Assembly: GCF_000723165.1 (NCBI RefSeq)
Contig: NZ_HG322949.1
Span: 170,936 to 226,098 of the forward strand
Source: Janthinobacterium agaricidamnosum NBRC 102515 = DSM 9628
GTDB taxonomy: Bacteria > Pseudomonadota > Gammaproteobacteria > Burkholderiales > Burkholderiaceae_D
DNA: 55,163 nt
Reading direction: 5' to 3'
The notes beneath the pieces were generated by a model. It ran no database searches. It had not been told where the DNA came from and saw only the letters and a list, made by a program, of their open reading frames with translations. The position numbers were made by a program, and so were the translations under genes. Of the stretch, positions 18,125 through 26,516 are shown piece by piece. Every line of letters begins with the position of its first letter. Within the stretch, counting starts at the first letter, position 1.

Positions 18125-19733
18125 CATCAACCTTTACTATGCTTCCGTAATTGAGTGCAATGCGGCGGTCCGCGACATCGAAATAGGCATCGTCATGGGT
18201 GATCGCGACGATGGTCTTGCCGGCGGCCTTAAATTCAGGCAGCAGCTCGCGGTAGAATTTCATGCGGAACACCGGATCCTGGTCGGCCGCCCATTCGTCC
18301 AGGATCAGGATCGGTTTTTCCTCCAGCAGGGCGACCAGCAAGGCCAGCCGCTTGCGCTGGCCGGAAGACAGGTCCAGCGTGTCGAAGCTGTCGTCAATCA
18401 GCTGCACCTTGCCGACCATTTCCAGCCGCTGCAGCAGCGCCGGCACGCGCTCGCGCGCTTCGGGGCTCAGTCCGTACAGGCGACGGAACAGGTGCGGATC
18501 GTTGAACACGACGGAAAACAGTTCGCGGTAGGCCTGGCCGTCTGTGGGCGCCAGCTCAAGCCCATCGAGCGAGATGGCGCCGCCGTCAGGCCGGTACAGG
18601 CCGGTCAGTATCTTCAGGAAAGTGGTCTTGCCGGAACCGTTGCCGCCGGTGATGAAGACCGTCTCTCCGCGCCGCAGCGTGAAGTCGATCGGCCCCAGCT
18701 TGAACGCGTTGCGGCCGGCGCCGTCATGATGGGTATACACGATGTTGCGCATGTCCAGCGTGTCGAACGGCAGCACCGCGCCGTGGTGGGTGTCGCGCGC
18801 GCCGCTGCCGAGCGCCGCTTCGACCTCGCCCAGGCTGCGCGCGGCCATGTCGGCGCTCGCCATCGCCGGCACCGAGCCGACCACCGCCGAAATCGGTCCG
18901 AACAGGAACAGCACCACCGTCGCCGTCTGCACCACCTGCGAGGAAAAATCCGAGGACAGCACCGGCACCACGAAAACCATCGTGCCGACCAGTAAAAACA
19001 GCGTGGTCTGGGCGAACGCCATGATGCTGCCGAGCGCGGTCATGGCGCTGATGCGCGAGCGCGCCGCGGCCTCCGACTCTTCCGCGAAGTGGCCGTACAA
19101 CTCGTCGCTGCGGCCGCGGTTCATGCGGGTTTCCTTGAAGCCGTCGACAAAATCGGAGACGCGGTCGAACAGCCGGTTTTCCAGCCGCCCGGAATCGCTG
19201 AGGGCCTGGTTCAGCTTGCGGCTTTGCAGCAGGTACATGCCGACTGCCAGCGCGACAAATCCGGCCGCCACCGCCAGTGCCATCGGCGACAGCCATGCCA
19301 GGTACATCGCGCCAAAAAAGATCAGCACCACCGATTGCGCGGCGTTGGTGAGCACCGAGGCCAGTTGCGACAGGGTTTGCGTATCCTTGCCGATCGCGGC
19401 GTAGAGCACGCCTGGGCCGAGTTTTTCGAGGGTGTTGAGCTGGGCGTCGCGCAGCTTGCCGGTCAGGCGCAGCCGCAAGCGGTGCACCACGTGCTCGACT
19501 TCGGATGTCGTGACCCGGATCACGAAGCGGCTCGACAGCACATTGAGCGTCACCAGCGCCAGGAAAATGAAGAACGCGGCCGTGGTCGGCTTGCCCTTGG
19601 AGATCTCCTTGGCCGCGTAGTTGACGGACGCCAATACGCCGGCGCTGGTGATGCCCGAGATGGTAATCATGGCCAGCAGCTTGCGCTGCGTAATACGCAA
19701 GCCTTCCGCCTTGAGCAGACTAAAAAAACTCAT
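18114..19733 (-). CDS. Cyclic-peptide export ABC transporter (SyrD/PvdE-like)
   Basis: 539 residues, a half-transporter with an N-terminal membrane domain (six segments, about 15-300) and a C-terminal ATPase. Walker A GGNGSGKTT is at 363-371, signature LSSGQ at 455-459, Walker B ILILDE at 475-480, followed by WAADQDPVFR, which with FNDPHLFRRLYG is typical of the cyclic-peptide/siderophore exporter family (SyrD, PvdE). It should move the finished or immature lipopeptide across the inner membrane, probably as a homodimer. It is the only peptide exporter in the window and is divergent from the NRPS genes. It lies 39 bp after a 59-residue membrane protein and overlaps the SPFH gene. GGAG precedes the ATG at about ten bases. 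Confidence 0.9.
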   Translation of the reverse strand: MSFFSLLKAEGLRITQRKLLAMITISGITSAGVLASVNYAAKEISKGKPTTAAFFIFLALVTLNVLSSRFVIRVTTSEVEHVVHRLRLRLTGKLRDAQLNTLEKLGPGVLYAAIGKDTQTLSQLASVLTNAAQSVVLIFFGAMYLAWLSPMALAVAAGFVALAVGMYLLQSRKLNQALSDSGRLENRLFDRVSDFVDGFKETRMNRGRSDELYGHFAEESEAAARSRISAMTALGSIMAFAQTTLFLLVGTMVFVVPVLSSDFSSQVVQTATVVLFLFGPISAVVGSVPAMASADMAARSLGEVEAALGSGARDTHHGAVLPFDTLDMRNIVYTHHDGAGRNAFKLGPIDFTLRRGETVFITGGNGSGKTTFLKILTGLYRPDGGAISLDGLELAPTDGQAYRELFSVVFNDPHLFRRLYGLSPEARERVPALLQRLEMVGKVQLIDDSFDTLDLSSGQRKRLALLVALLEEKPILILDEWAADQDPVFRMKFYRELLPEFKAAGKTIVAITHDDAYFDVADRRIALNYGSIVKVDDEA

Positions 19734-19772
19734 AAATCGATGACTCCGTGGAATGGCGCGGGCAGCCCGCTA

Positions 19773-19952
19773 TCACAGCGGCTTGGCCACAGGCTTGGGG
19801 CGGGTTAATACTAACAGCATGAGCGTCACGGGTGGCGACAATACCAGTGCCAGAATAAAGAAGCCGATAAAACCGATGCGGCGGCTAGTGCCGAACAATC
19901 CTGTTATCAACGCTCCAAGCAGATAGACGGCCATGAAAATGGGTAGAAACAT
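19773..19952 (-). CDS. Small membrane protein upstream of the peptide exporter
   Basis: 59 residues. The start ATG at 19952 has AAAAGGGA nine bases upstream. Two hydrophobic segments (about 3-20 and 26-49) are separated by a short basic turn (TSRRIG), and the tail is basic (RPKPVAKPL). The pattern suggests a two-pass hairpin protein with both ends in the cytoplasm. It lies 39 bp before the exporter in the same direction, so it is probably the first gene of the exporter operon. I do not recognise a family. It may assist the transporter, but there is no direct evidence. Base use matches the neighbours and the frame has no rare-codon cluster. Confidence 0.65.
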   Translation of the reverse strand: MFLPIFMAVYLLGALITGLFGTSRRIGFIGFFILALVLSPPVTLMLLVLTRPKPVAKPL

Positions 19953-20421
19953 GCGTGCGATTCCCTTTTAAAGAAAGTCTCAACAACGACCATACCAGTG
20001 GTGCCGTTGCACGAAATGTGTGGCTTGGCAGCCTACCATGATTGTACCTCGAAGTATTATCTAATTAATATATTTTTTAATGGAGTATGAATCTTCAATT
20101 TAAATAATTTATAAATTCTCAGTGACTATCGAAATAGTATTCTAAAAAAATCTGAATGAGGCCAAAGCCATCCTCAGCGCATAGCGGTACTGCCCTGTTG
20201 GCGCATGCTGGCCAGCGCCATTCCGGCAGCAGGCCGCAGCTGGAACCGGTTGCAGGCGGTCGGCTGGCATCCGCCACGCACCTCGGGCCGGATTGCCGCA
20301 CCTTTTGCCGGGGCTGGAACGGCAGCGGACGGCGCCCCGCATACCGCTGCAGGAGCGGCTTGCGCCCTGAATCCTGCACCGCGGATTTCGCTCTGGTGGC
20401 GTGGTGTTATTTTCTTTCGTT

Positions 20422-20435
20422 TTGATCTAGATCAA
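20422..20435. promoter_or_regulatory. Perfect FNR/ANR-type binding site
   Basis: TTGAT-CTAG-ATCAA matches the consensus TTGAT-N4-ATCAA at every fixed base and is a complete palindrome. It lies 256 bp before the DUF697 start and about 470 bp before the small membrane protein on the other strand. AT-rich sequence with -10-like elements (GATAAA near 20453) follows. It would place the locus under oxygen control if bound. Confidence 0.6.
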
Positions 20436-20602
20436 ACAATGAATATTTATGTGATAAATCGAATTTACTACTTCATTAAATTCATATAAAAAAAATTTTC
20501 GCAGGATTTATTATGGCTATGCGGGGAAAGGCATTATCGTAAAATATTTGTTTCGTTGTTGTTATTAATATTTCCATGTTACGATTAAATAAGATTTTTT
20601 GC

Positions 20603-20629
20603 GCGATCGCTAATTAGCTGATGGCCATC
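20603..20629. promoter_or_regulatory. Three adjacent short palindromes
   Basis: GCGATCGC (20603-20610), GCTAATTAGC (20609-20618) and GATGGCCATC (20620-20629) follow each other within 27 bp, 60-90 bp before the DUF697 start. They may be operator half-sites or chance; I do not know a regulator with this pattern. Confidence 0.35.
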
Positions 20630-20690
20630 TGCAGTGAATCCTGACTTGGAAGTATTTTTTCATGAAATATTTACTTAAAGGAGTGTTCAA

Positions 20691-21212
20691 ATGAGTGAAG
20701 CAGAAGTTGCAGCACCGATTCGCGCGGCATTAAGCGGGGACGCGCAGCGTTTGCTCGGCGCCGAACGCACGGTGGTGCGCTACGCGCAGTGGTCGCTGCT
20801 GGCGGGCCTGGTGCCGTTCAGCGTGCTCGACATCGCCGCCGTGACCGGCGTGCAAGCCAAGATGATTTATGACTTGTCCGGCCAGTACGGCATTCCGTTC
20901 CAAAAAGAACGGATCAAGACACTGATCGGCTCGCTGGTCGGCGGCGTCACCACCACCTCGCTGGCTTCGGGCGTGGTCGGTTCGGCCGTGCGTGCGATTC
21001 CGCTGGTCGGTTCGCTGCTCGGCGTCGTGACCCAGCCGGCGATCGCGTATGCGACCACCGTGGCACTGGGCCGCGTGTTCATCAGCCATTTTGAGGCCGG
21101 CGGCACGCTGCTCGATTTCGATCCGATCGAAATGCGCAGCTTCTACACCGGCGAAGTGGAAAAAGCCGCCAAGGAAGCAGAGCAAGCGGCAGCCGAGGTG
21201 AAACCGGCCTAA
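20691..21212 (+). CDS. DUF697 family protein
   Basis: 173 residues with AAAGGAG seven bases before the ATG. The segment [41 protein letters not shown] is typical of DUF697, a domain found in YcjF-like inner-membrane proteins and next to small GTPase domains. Two hydrophobic, Gly-rich stretches (about 85-125) could dip into or span the membrane. The C-terminal tail is an Ala/Glu-rich helix. Function unknown. It is the first plus-strand gene after the control region, but an intrinsic terminator separates it from the MbtH and NRPS genes. A role in membrane stress or self-protection would suit its position; that is inference. Confidence 0.75.
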   Translation: MSEAEVAAPIRAALSGDAQRLLGAERTVVRYAQWSLLAGLVPFSVLDIAAVTGVQAKMIYDLSGQYGIPFQKERIKTLIGSLVGGVTTTSLASGVVGSAVRAIPLVGSLLGVVTQPAIAYATTVALGRVFISHFEAGGTLLDFDPIEMRSFYTGEVEKAAKEAEQAAAEVKPA

Positions 21213-21228
21213 TCCGGGATCCGGTCCG

Positions 21229-21268
21229 TGCGGGAGCGCTGGCCGCTGGCTGGCGCTCCCGCATTTTT
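21229..21268 (+). terminator. Intrinsic terminator between DUF697 and mbtH genes
   Basis: Perfect 10-bp GC-rich stem (21230-21239 with 21253-21262), extended by T21229-A21263, a 13-base loop, then five T at 21264-21268. It should stop most transcription entering the MbtH-NRPS operon from the DUF697 promoter, unless read-through or antitermination occurs. Confidence 0.8.
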
Positions 21269-21318
21269 GTCCTTCCCACCCCAGGTTAACGATTTTTTTG
21301 ATGAGAGCGCAATACATC

Positions 21319-21534
21319 ATGACCAGCACAAATGCATCGCCGGCGCCGCAGGAGCGCTACATCGTGGTGATCAATCACGAAGAACAATATTCGATCTGGC
21401 CGGAGTACCGGGAGTTGCCGCTGGGCTGGTTTGACGCCGGCAAGCGCGGCAGCAAGGACGAGTGCCTCGCCCATATCACCGAAGTGTGGACCGACATGCG
21501 TCCGCTGAGCCTCCGAAAACACCTGCAATCCTGA
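21319..21534 (+). CDS. MbtH-like protein
   Basis: 71 residues from ATG 21319 (an in-frame ATG at 21301 would add six). It has the family core: [18 protein letters not shown], and [18 protein letters not shown] with the conserved tryptophans. MbtH-like proteins bind adenylation domains and are needed for their solubility or activity. Lying 47 bp before the first synthetase, it should serve the A domains of this cluster. The usual N-terminal NPFDD-like start is replaced by a Ser/Thr/Ala-rich leader ([11 protein letters not shown]). The length is normal for the family. Neither start has a strong Shine-Dalgarno sequence. Confidence 0.92.
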   Translation: MTSTNASPAPQERYIVVINHEEQYSIWPEYRELPLGWFDAGKRGSKDECLAHITEVWTDMRPLSLRKHLQS

Positions 21535-21581
21535 GCCGGCAGCCCGGTGCAGTTGATTGACACCTCACCATTGGAATCGTC

Positions 21582-24500
21582 ATGTCCGTATCCCAGCCAG
21601 TCACGCGCGCGCAACGCGAATTGATCCTTGCCAGCCTGCTGCATCCTGAAGCGGCGCTGGGCAATACCGGCGGCACCGTCACCATGCACGGTGCGCTGCA
21701 TATCGATGGATTCACCGCCTGCATGGCGCAACTGGTCGCCCGGCATGACGTGTTCGGCCTGGGCTTCGTGATCGACGGCCAGCAGATTGGCCACCGGCCG
21801 GTCGAACGCTCGGCGGCGCTGGTCCGGCTGGTCGATTATTCGGCGCATGACGACGCCGCGGAACTGGCGTCGGCGTTCATCGCACGGCAGTTCGCCACGC
21901 CGATCGACCTGGGCGCCGACGCCTCGCTGATCCAGAACTATCTGATTCGCGTGCATCCGCAGCATCATATCTGGCTATGCTTCGGGCCGCATGCGCTGCT
22001 CGATGGCTGGGGCTTTTCATTGATGTTCCAGGACATGGCCCTGTTGATGAGGCGGCATGCCGCCGGCGCGCAGGACGAGGCGCCGCCGGCGCCGCCGTCG
22101 TTCCTTGACTACACGGCCGAAGATTTGGCATGGTCGGCAAGCAGCGGCTGCCAGCGCTCCACCGACTATTGGCGCCAGCGGTTTCCGGTTGCACCCGACA
22201 GCCTGTTCGCGCCGATCAAGCCGTTCCAGCTGGCCGCCGGATCGCTCGCCCGCGCAGTGCCGCCAGCCCGCTACGCGCAGTGGAGCGCGGCCGCCGAGGG
22301 CGCCGGCCTGACGCTGGCCTCATGGATTGCCGCGGCGCTGCTGGCCACGCTGGCGCGGCGTACCGGCGTGGCACGCCCGGTGCTCGGCATGCCGCTGCTG
22401 GGACGCCGCACGGCGCAGCACAAGCAGACCATCGGCCTGTTCGCCAATGTAGTGCCGCTGGCGCTGACGGTCGATCCGCAGCAGCCGTTGGCGGCGCTGG
22501 CGGCGCGGGTCGCCGAACAGCAGCGCGCCGATTACCGGCACGCCCGCATCACGCCGAATGAAATCGCGCGGCCTTGGGGACAACGCGAGGGCAGCGCCGA
22601 GTTCATCCAGGTGACGCTGTCGTTCGAACGCCACGATTACACCAGCACCTATCCCGGCTGCACGCATGACATCGCGGCGTTCAGCCCGCTGGAACAACGA
22701 CGGCCTCTGCAGATTTACCTGCGCGAATACCGGCAGGACCAGGATGTCGATATCGAGCTGTATTTCAACCAGTCCTTCCTGACCGAAGAGCAGGCGGCGG
22801 CGCTGCTGGACGATTGGCTGGCGCATCTCGACAGCGCCGGCCGCGGCGCCGACGACGGTCGCGCCGCCTGCCTGCCGGCGGCGCCGCATGCGCTGCCGTC
22901 CGGCGCGGCGCCGGACCTGTGGTCGGGCTTCGTGGCGCAGGTGCTGCGCGACGGCGCGGCGACGGCGCTGGTCGACAGCGACGGCGCGCAGATCAGCTAT
23001 GCCGCCTTGCACCAGCGCGCGTGCCGGGTCGCCGCGGCGCTGGGCGGATTGGGACTGGCCGCCGAAAGCCGGGTCGGGCTGGCGTGCGAACGGCACGCCG
23101 GGCTGCTGGCGGCGATGCTGGGCATCCTGGCCGCCGGCGCGACCTACGTGCCGCTCGACCCGCGCTATCCGGCCGAACGGCTGGCCTACCTGGCCGGCGA
23201 CGCGCAGCTGCGCTGCGTGCTGGCCGACGCGGCCGGCGCCGAGGCGCTGGCCGGGCTGGCGCTGCCATTGCCGGTGCTGTCCATCGATGCGCTGCCGGCG
23301 GCGGCAGACGGGCGCTGGCGCGCGCCGGCGATCCATCCGGAGCAGGCGGCGTATGTGATTTACACGTCCGGCTCGACCGGCCAGCCGAAGGGCTGCGTGG
23401 TCAGCCACCGCAACGTGGCCAGCCTGATGGCGTCGGCGGTGGCGCTGCACGGCTATGACCGGCACGACGTGTGGACCCTGTTCCATTCATACGCCTTCGA
23501 TTTTTCGGTGTGGGAAATCTGGGGCGCGCTGCTGCTGGGCGGACGGCTGGTGCTGGTGCCGTATGCGGCCAGCCGCGACCCGGAAGCGTTGTATGCATTG
23601 CTGGCGCGGCAGCGCGTGACGGTGCTGAGCCAGACGCCGACGGCGTTCCGCTCGCTGCTGGCGGTGGACGCCGAGCTGCACGCCGGCCATCCACTGGCGC
23701 TGCGGCGGGTGATCTTCGGCGGCGAGGCGCTGGAGCCGGCGATGCTGGGCGACTGGTACCGGCGCCACGGCGCGGCGACCGAATTCATCAATATGTACGG
23801 GATCACCGAAACCACGGTGCACGTGACCAGCCGGGCGCTGGCGGCGCAAGACCTGGCGCGCGGCAGCGTGATCGGCGGTGCACTGCCGGGCTGGCGGCTG
23901 TATCTGCTGGACGCGGCGCTGCAGCCGGTGGCGCCGGGGCTGACGGGGGAACTGTATGTCGGCGGTGCGGGCGTCACGCGCGGCTACCTGGGCCGTGCGG
24001 CGCTGAGCGCGGAACGCTTCTTGCCGGACCCGTTCGCGGGCGACGGCAGCCGCATGTACCGCTCGGGCGACCTGGGGCGCTGGCGCGACGACGGCGAGCT
24101 GGAATACCTGGGCCGTGCCGACCAGCAGGTCAAGATACGGGGCTACCGCATCGAGCTGGGGGAAATCGAGGCGGCGCTGGCGGCGCATGGGGCGGTGCGC
24201 GACGCGGTGGTGCTGGCGCTGGAGGTCGGCGGTGAAGGAGACAAGCGGCTGGTGGCGTGGCTGACGCCGCGCGAGGCGGGGACGCCGCCGGCGGAAGCGG
24301 AGCTGCGCGGCTGGCTGGGCGGGCGGCTGCCGGAGCACATGATCCCGGCGGCGCTGGTGTGGCTGGAACGGCTGCCGTTGACGTCGAACGGCAAGCTCGA
24401 CCGCGCCGCGCTGACGCTGCCGCAAGATGTGGACGACGTTGACGGCGCCGCCGCGCCGCGCGGTGCGCTGGAGCAGTTGCTGGCGGGGCTGTGGCAAGGC

Positions 24501-26453
24501 ATCCTGGCGCGCCCGGCGATCGGGCGCGACGACAATTTCTTCGCGCTGGGCGGCGACAGCATCCTGGCGCTGCGCCTGGTGGCGCAAGTCCGTGAACACG
24601 GTTTCGAACTCAGCCTGGCGACGATTTACCGCCACGCGCAGCTAGCGCGGATGGCCGCTGTCATCGAAGCGGGCAGCGGCGCGGCGCAGGTGTTGCATGC
24701 CAGCACGCACGCCGGCGAAACGGCGCCGTCGCCGCCGCTGGCGGACGGCGTGGTACGTTCATTTCCACTTGCTGCGTTGCAGGGCGGTATGCTGTTTCAC
24801 TCCGAACTGGAACAACACAACGCAATCTTCCTGGACGTGTTTTCCTACTTGCTGCGGGTCGACTGGGACGAGGCCCGCTTCCGCGCCGCGCTGATGCAAT
24901 TGACGGCCCAGGTCGAGGCGCTGCGCACGGCGTTCGACTGGAGCCGGGGCGAGGCGCCGTCGCAACATGTGTATGCCAGCGCCACGCTGCCGTTCCAGGT
25001 CATCGACCTGCGCAGCCTCGACAGCGCCGGCCAGGCCCGCGCGCTGGAAGCCTTCCTGGCCGCCGAGCGCAGCCAAGCCTTCGATACCGGACACGCGCCG
25101 CTGTTGCGGGTCGCCGTGCATCTGCTGGGCCAGGACCGGCTCCGGCTGACGTGCGCATTCCACCACGCCATCCTCGACGGCTGGAGCTTCGCGACGCTGG
25201 TCGCGCGCCTGCTGGCCAGTTATCTCGAACCGCATCTGAACCTGCCCGCGCCGCCGGCGCTGCAAGAGCTGCAGGTGCGGCGCGAGCGCGCCGCCATCGC
25301 GGATCCGGCGCTGCAAGGCTTTTGGCGCGACTACGTGGCGGGCATCGCCGTCAGCGACGGTTTCGAACGTTTTGTCTCGGGCGAGAACCAGTTGCCGATC
25401 CGCTGCCGCGTGCCGGTCGACGCCGTGCTGCTGCGCGCCGCCACGGGGCTGGCCGCGCGCGCGGCGGTGCCGCTGAAAACGGTGCTGCTGGGCGCGCACA
25501 TCCTGGCGCTGGCCGAAATCAGCGAATCGGACACGGTCTGCACCGGCTATGTCGCCCATTGCCGGCCCGAAGTGGCGCAATCCGAGCAAGCCATCGGCCT
25601 GTTCCTGAACACCTTGCCGCTGCAGGCGCAGGTCGACATCGACGCCTCGCTGGCGGGCTGGATACAGTCGGTCGCGGCGGAAGAGGCGCGCCTGCTGGAG
25701 CAGCGCTGGCTGCCGCTGGTCGAGATCAAGAAGCTGGCCGGCGGACGGCTGCCGTTTTCGTCGGCCTTCAACTTCGTTCATTTCCACGCCTACCATCCGC
25801 TGATCGGCGACGCGCGGCTGGAGCTGGAGGCGCTCGACGTGCACGAGCAGACCGACTTTCCGTTCCTGGCCCAGTTCTCGATCGATCCGCGCGACCAGTC
25901 GCTGGAACTGACGCTGATCGCCCAGTGCGATTCGATCGACTGGGAAGAGCTGAACCGGATGGCGCTGGTCTACCTGGCCAGCCTGGCGGCGCTGGTCGGC
26001 TCGGAAGCGGAAGGACTGGACGACGCGCTGGCGCTGCCGGGCAAGCTGGCGCTCGACACGCTGACCGTCAGCCGCCAGCTGGCGCCGCGCGGCGGCGCCG
26101 TCGCGCCATCGCCCCGGCCTGCCGCGCCGGCTACCGCGCCGGCTACTGCCCCGGCCATCGCGCCGGCCGGCGAGCAGGCCTGGTCGGCCACCGAACTGGC
26201 CTTGCGCGAACTGTGGCGCGACAGCCTGCCGACCGCCCGGATCGAACGCGGCGCCTCGTACTTCGCGCTCGGCGGCGACAGCATTTCAGGCACCCGCCTG
26301 GTGACCAGGGCCAGGGAACGTTTCGCGGTGCACTTGCCGCTGCGCGACTTCCTGGCCGACCCGACCATCGCCGGCATGGCGCGCGCGATTGACGGCGCCG
26401 CGCCGCGCGACGGCGCGACGCCGATCCCGCGCGTGCGGCGACCGGTGCACTGA
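21582..26453 (+). CDS. jagA: NRPS 1: starter C - A(Thr) - T - C - T
   Basis: 1623 residues. C1 (about 5-430) has PHALLDG at 136-142, so the first His of HHxxxDG is Pro but the catalytic second His stays. As the first domain of the line it is probably a starter C domain that joins a fatty acyl chain to residue 1. A (about 440-950; core [11 protein letters not shown] near 594) reads DFWSIGMVHK by eye, close to the Thr code DFWNIGMVHK. T has GGDS near 992. C2 (about 1063-1480; HHAILDG at 1194) is of the subtype ending in NFVHF, shared only with one other C domain here. It leads through an Ala/Pro-rich linker directly to a second T (GGDS near 1565); no A domain lies between. C2 is the likely Thr-to-dehydrobutyrine catalyst. 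Gene symbol from memory of jagaricin. Confidence 0.85.
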   Translation: MSVSQPVTRAQRELILASLLHPEAALGNTGGTVTMHGALHIDGFTACMAQLVARHDVFGLGFVIDGQQIGHRPVERSAALVRLVDYSAHDDAAELASAFIARQFATPIDLGADASLIQNYLIRVHPQHHIWLCFGPHALLDGWGFSLMFQDMALLMRRHAAGAQDEAPPAPPSFLDYTAEDLAWSASSGCQRSTDYWRQRFPVAPDSLFAPIKPFQLAAGSLARAVPPARYAQWSAAAEGAGLTLASWIAAALLATLARRTGVARPVLGMPLLGRRTAQHKQTIGLFANVVPLALTVDPQQPLAALAARVAEQQRADYRHARITPNEIARPWGQREGSAEFIQVTLSFERHDYTSTYPGCTHDIAAFSPLEQRRPLQIYLREYRQDQDVDIELYFNQSFLTEEQAAALLDDWLAHLDSAGRGADDGRAACLPAAPHALPSGAAPDLWSGFVAQVLRDGAATALVDSDGAQISYAALHQRACRVAAALGGLGLAAESRVGLACERHAGLLAAMLGILAAGATYVPLDPRYPAERLAYLAGDAQLRCVLADAAGAEALAGLALPLPVLSIDALPAAADGRWRAPAIHPEQAAYVIYTSGSTGQPKGCVVSHRNVASLMASAVALHGYDRHDVWTLFHSYAFDFSVWEIWGALLLGGRLVLVPYAASRDPEALYALLARQRVTVLSQTPTAFRSLLAVDAELHAGHPLALRRVIFGGEALEPAMLGDWYRRHGAATEFINMYGITETTVHVTSRALAAQDLARGSVIGGALPGWRLYLLDAALQPVAPGLTGELYVGGAGVTRGYLGRAALSAERFLPDPFAGDGSRMYRSGDLGRWRDDGELEYLGRADQQVKIRGYRIELGEIEAALAAHGAVRDAVVLALEVGGEGDKRLVAWLTPREAGTPPAEAELRGWLGGRLPEHMIPAALVWLERLPLTSNGKLDRAALTLPQDVDDVDGAAAPRGALEQLLAGLWQGILARPAIGRDDNFFALGGDSILALRLVAQVREHGFELSLATIYRHAQLARMAAVIEAGSGAAQVLHASTHAGETAPSPPLADGVVRSFPLAALQGGMLFHSELEQHNAIFLDVFSYLLRVDWDEARFRAALMQLTAQVEALRTAFDWSRGEAPSQHVYASATLPFQVIDLRSLDSAGQARALEAFLAAERSQAFDTGHAPLLRVAVHLLGQDRLRLTCAFHHAILDGWSFATLVARLLASYLEPHLNLPAPPALQELQVRRERAAIADPALQGFWRDYVAGIAVSDGFERFVSGENQLPIRCRVPVDAVLLRAATGLAARAAVPLKTVLLGAHILALAEISESDTVCTGYVAHCRPEVAQSEQAIGLFLNTLPLQAQVDIDASLAGWIQSVAAEEARLLEQRWLPLVEIKKLAGGRLPFSSAFNFVHFHAYHPLIGDARLELEALDVHEQTDFPFLAQFSIDPRDQSLELTLIAQCDSIDWEELNRMALVYLASLAALVGSEAEGLDDALALPGKLALDTLTVSRQLAPRGGAVAPSPRPAAPATAPATAPAIAPAGEQAWSATELALRELWRDSLPTARIERGASYFALGGDSISGTRLVTRARERFAVHLPLRDFLADPTIAGMARAIDGAAPRDGATPIPRVRRPVH
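22883..24583 (+). repeat. A-T segment duplication, copy 1 (NRPS 1)
   Basis: 1701 bp nearly identical to 27851-29551 at a constant offset of 4968 bp, without indels. It covers the whole A domain and the front of the T domain up to [13 protein letters not shown] count seven amino-acid and roughly twenty base differences by eye. The flanks diverge abruptly on both sides. Confidence 0.95.
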
Positions 26454-26516
26454 CGTTTCACTGGCCAGGGCGGAACTCCGGTTCCGCCTGTTCTTCCCTC
26501 TCATTGATCAGGTTCC

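Larger units (their letters stand above)
19953..20690. other. Non-coding control region between exporter and synthetase operons
   Basis: 738 bp with no convincing gene. It is AT-rich at both ends (20040-20155 and 20400-20690), with a GC-rich island at about 20160-20400 that encodes open frames in several directions but nothing I recognise. The region must hold the promoters of both divergent operons. It contains a perfect FNR/ANR-type site (20422-20435) and three adjacent palindromes (20603-20629). The first plus-strand gene has a strong AAAGGAG at 20677-20683. Confidence 0.7.

Noticed and set aside
20119..20425. Overlapping frames on both strands in the GC-rich island of the control region
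   Set aside because: Three competing frames, no ribosome-binding site and no motif; could be a decayed fragment but nothing supports a gene.
25240..26150. A hidden or frameshifted A domain between C2 and the last T of NRPS 1
   Set aside because: The C2 domain itself fills the space up to the linker, and no A-domain core motif appears in any frame there.
26120..26180. Repeated ccggctac-like units near the end of NRPS 1, considered as a recombination repeat
   Set aside because: They encode the Ala/Pro/Thr linker between C2 and T2; such linkers are repetitive by nature. A similar run at about 42361-42395 lies in the NRPS 3 E domain.
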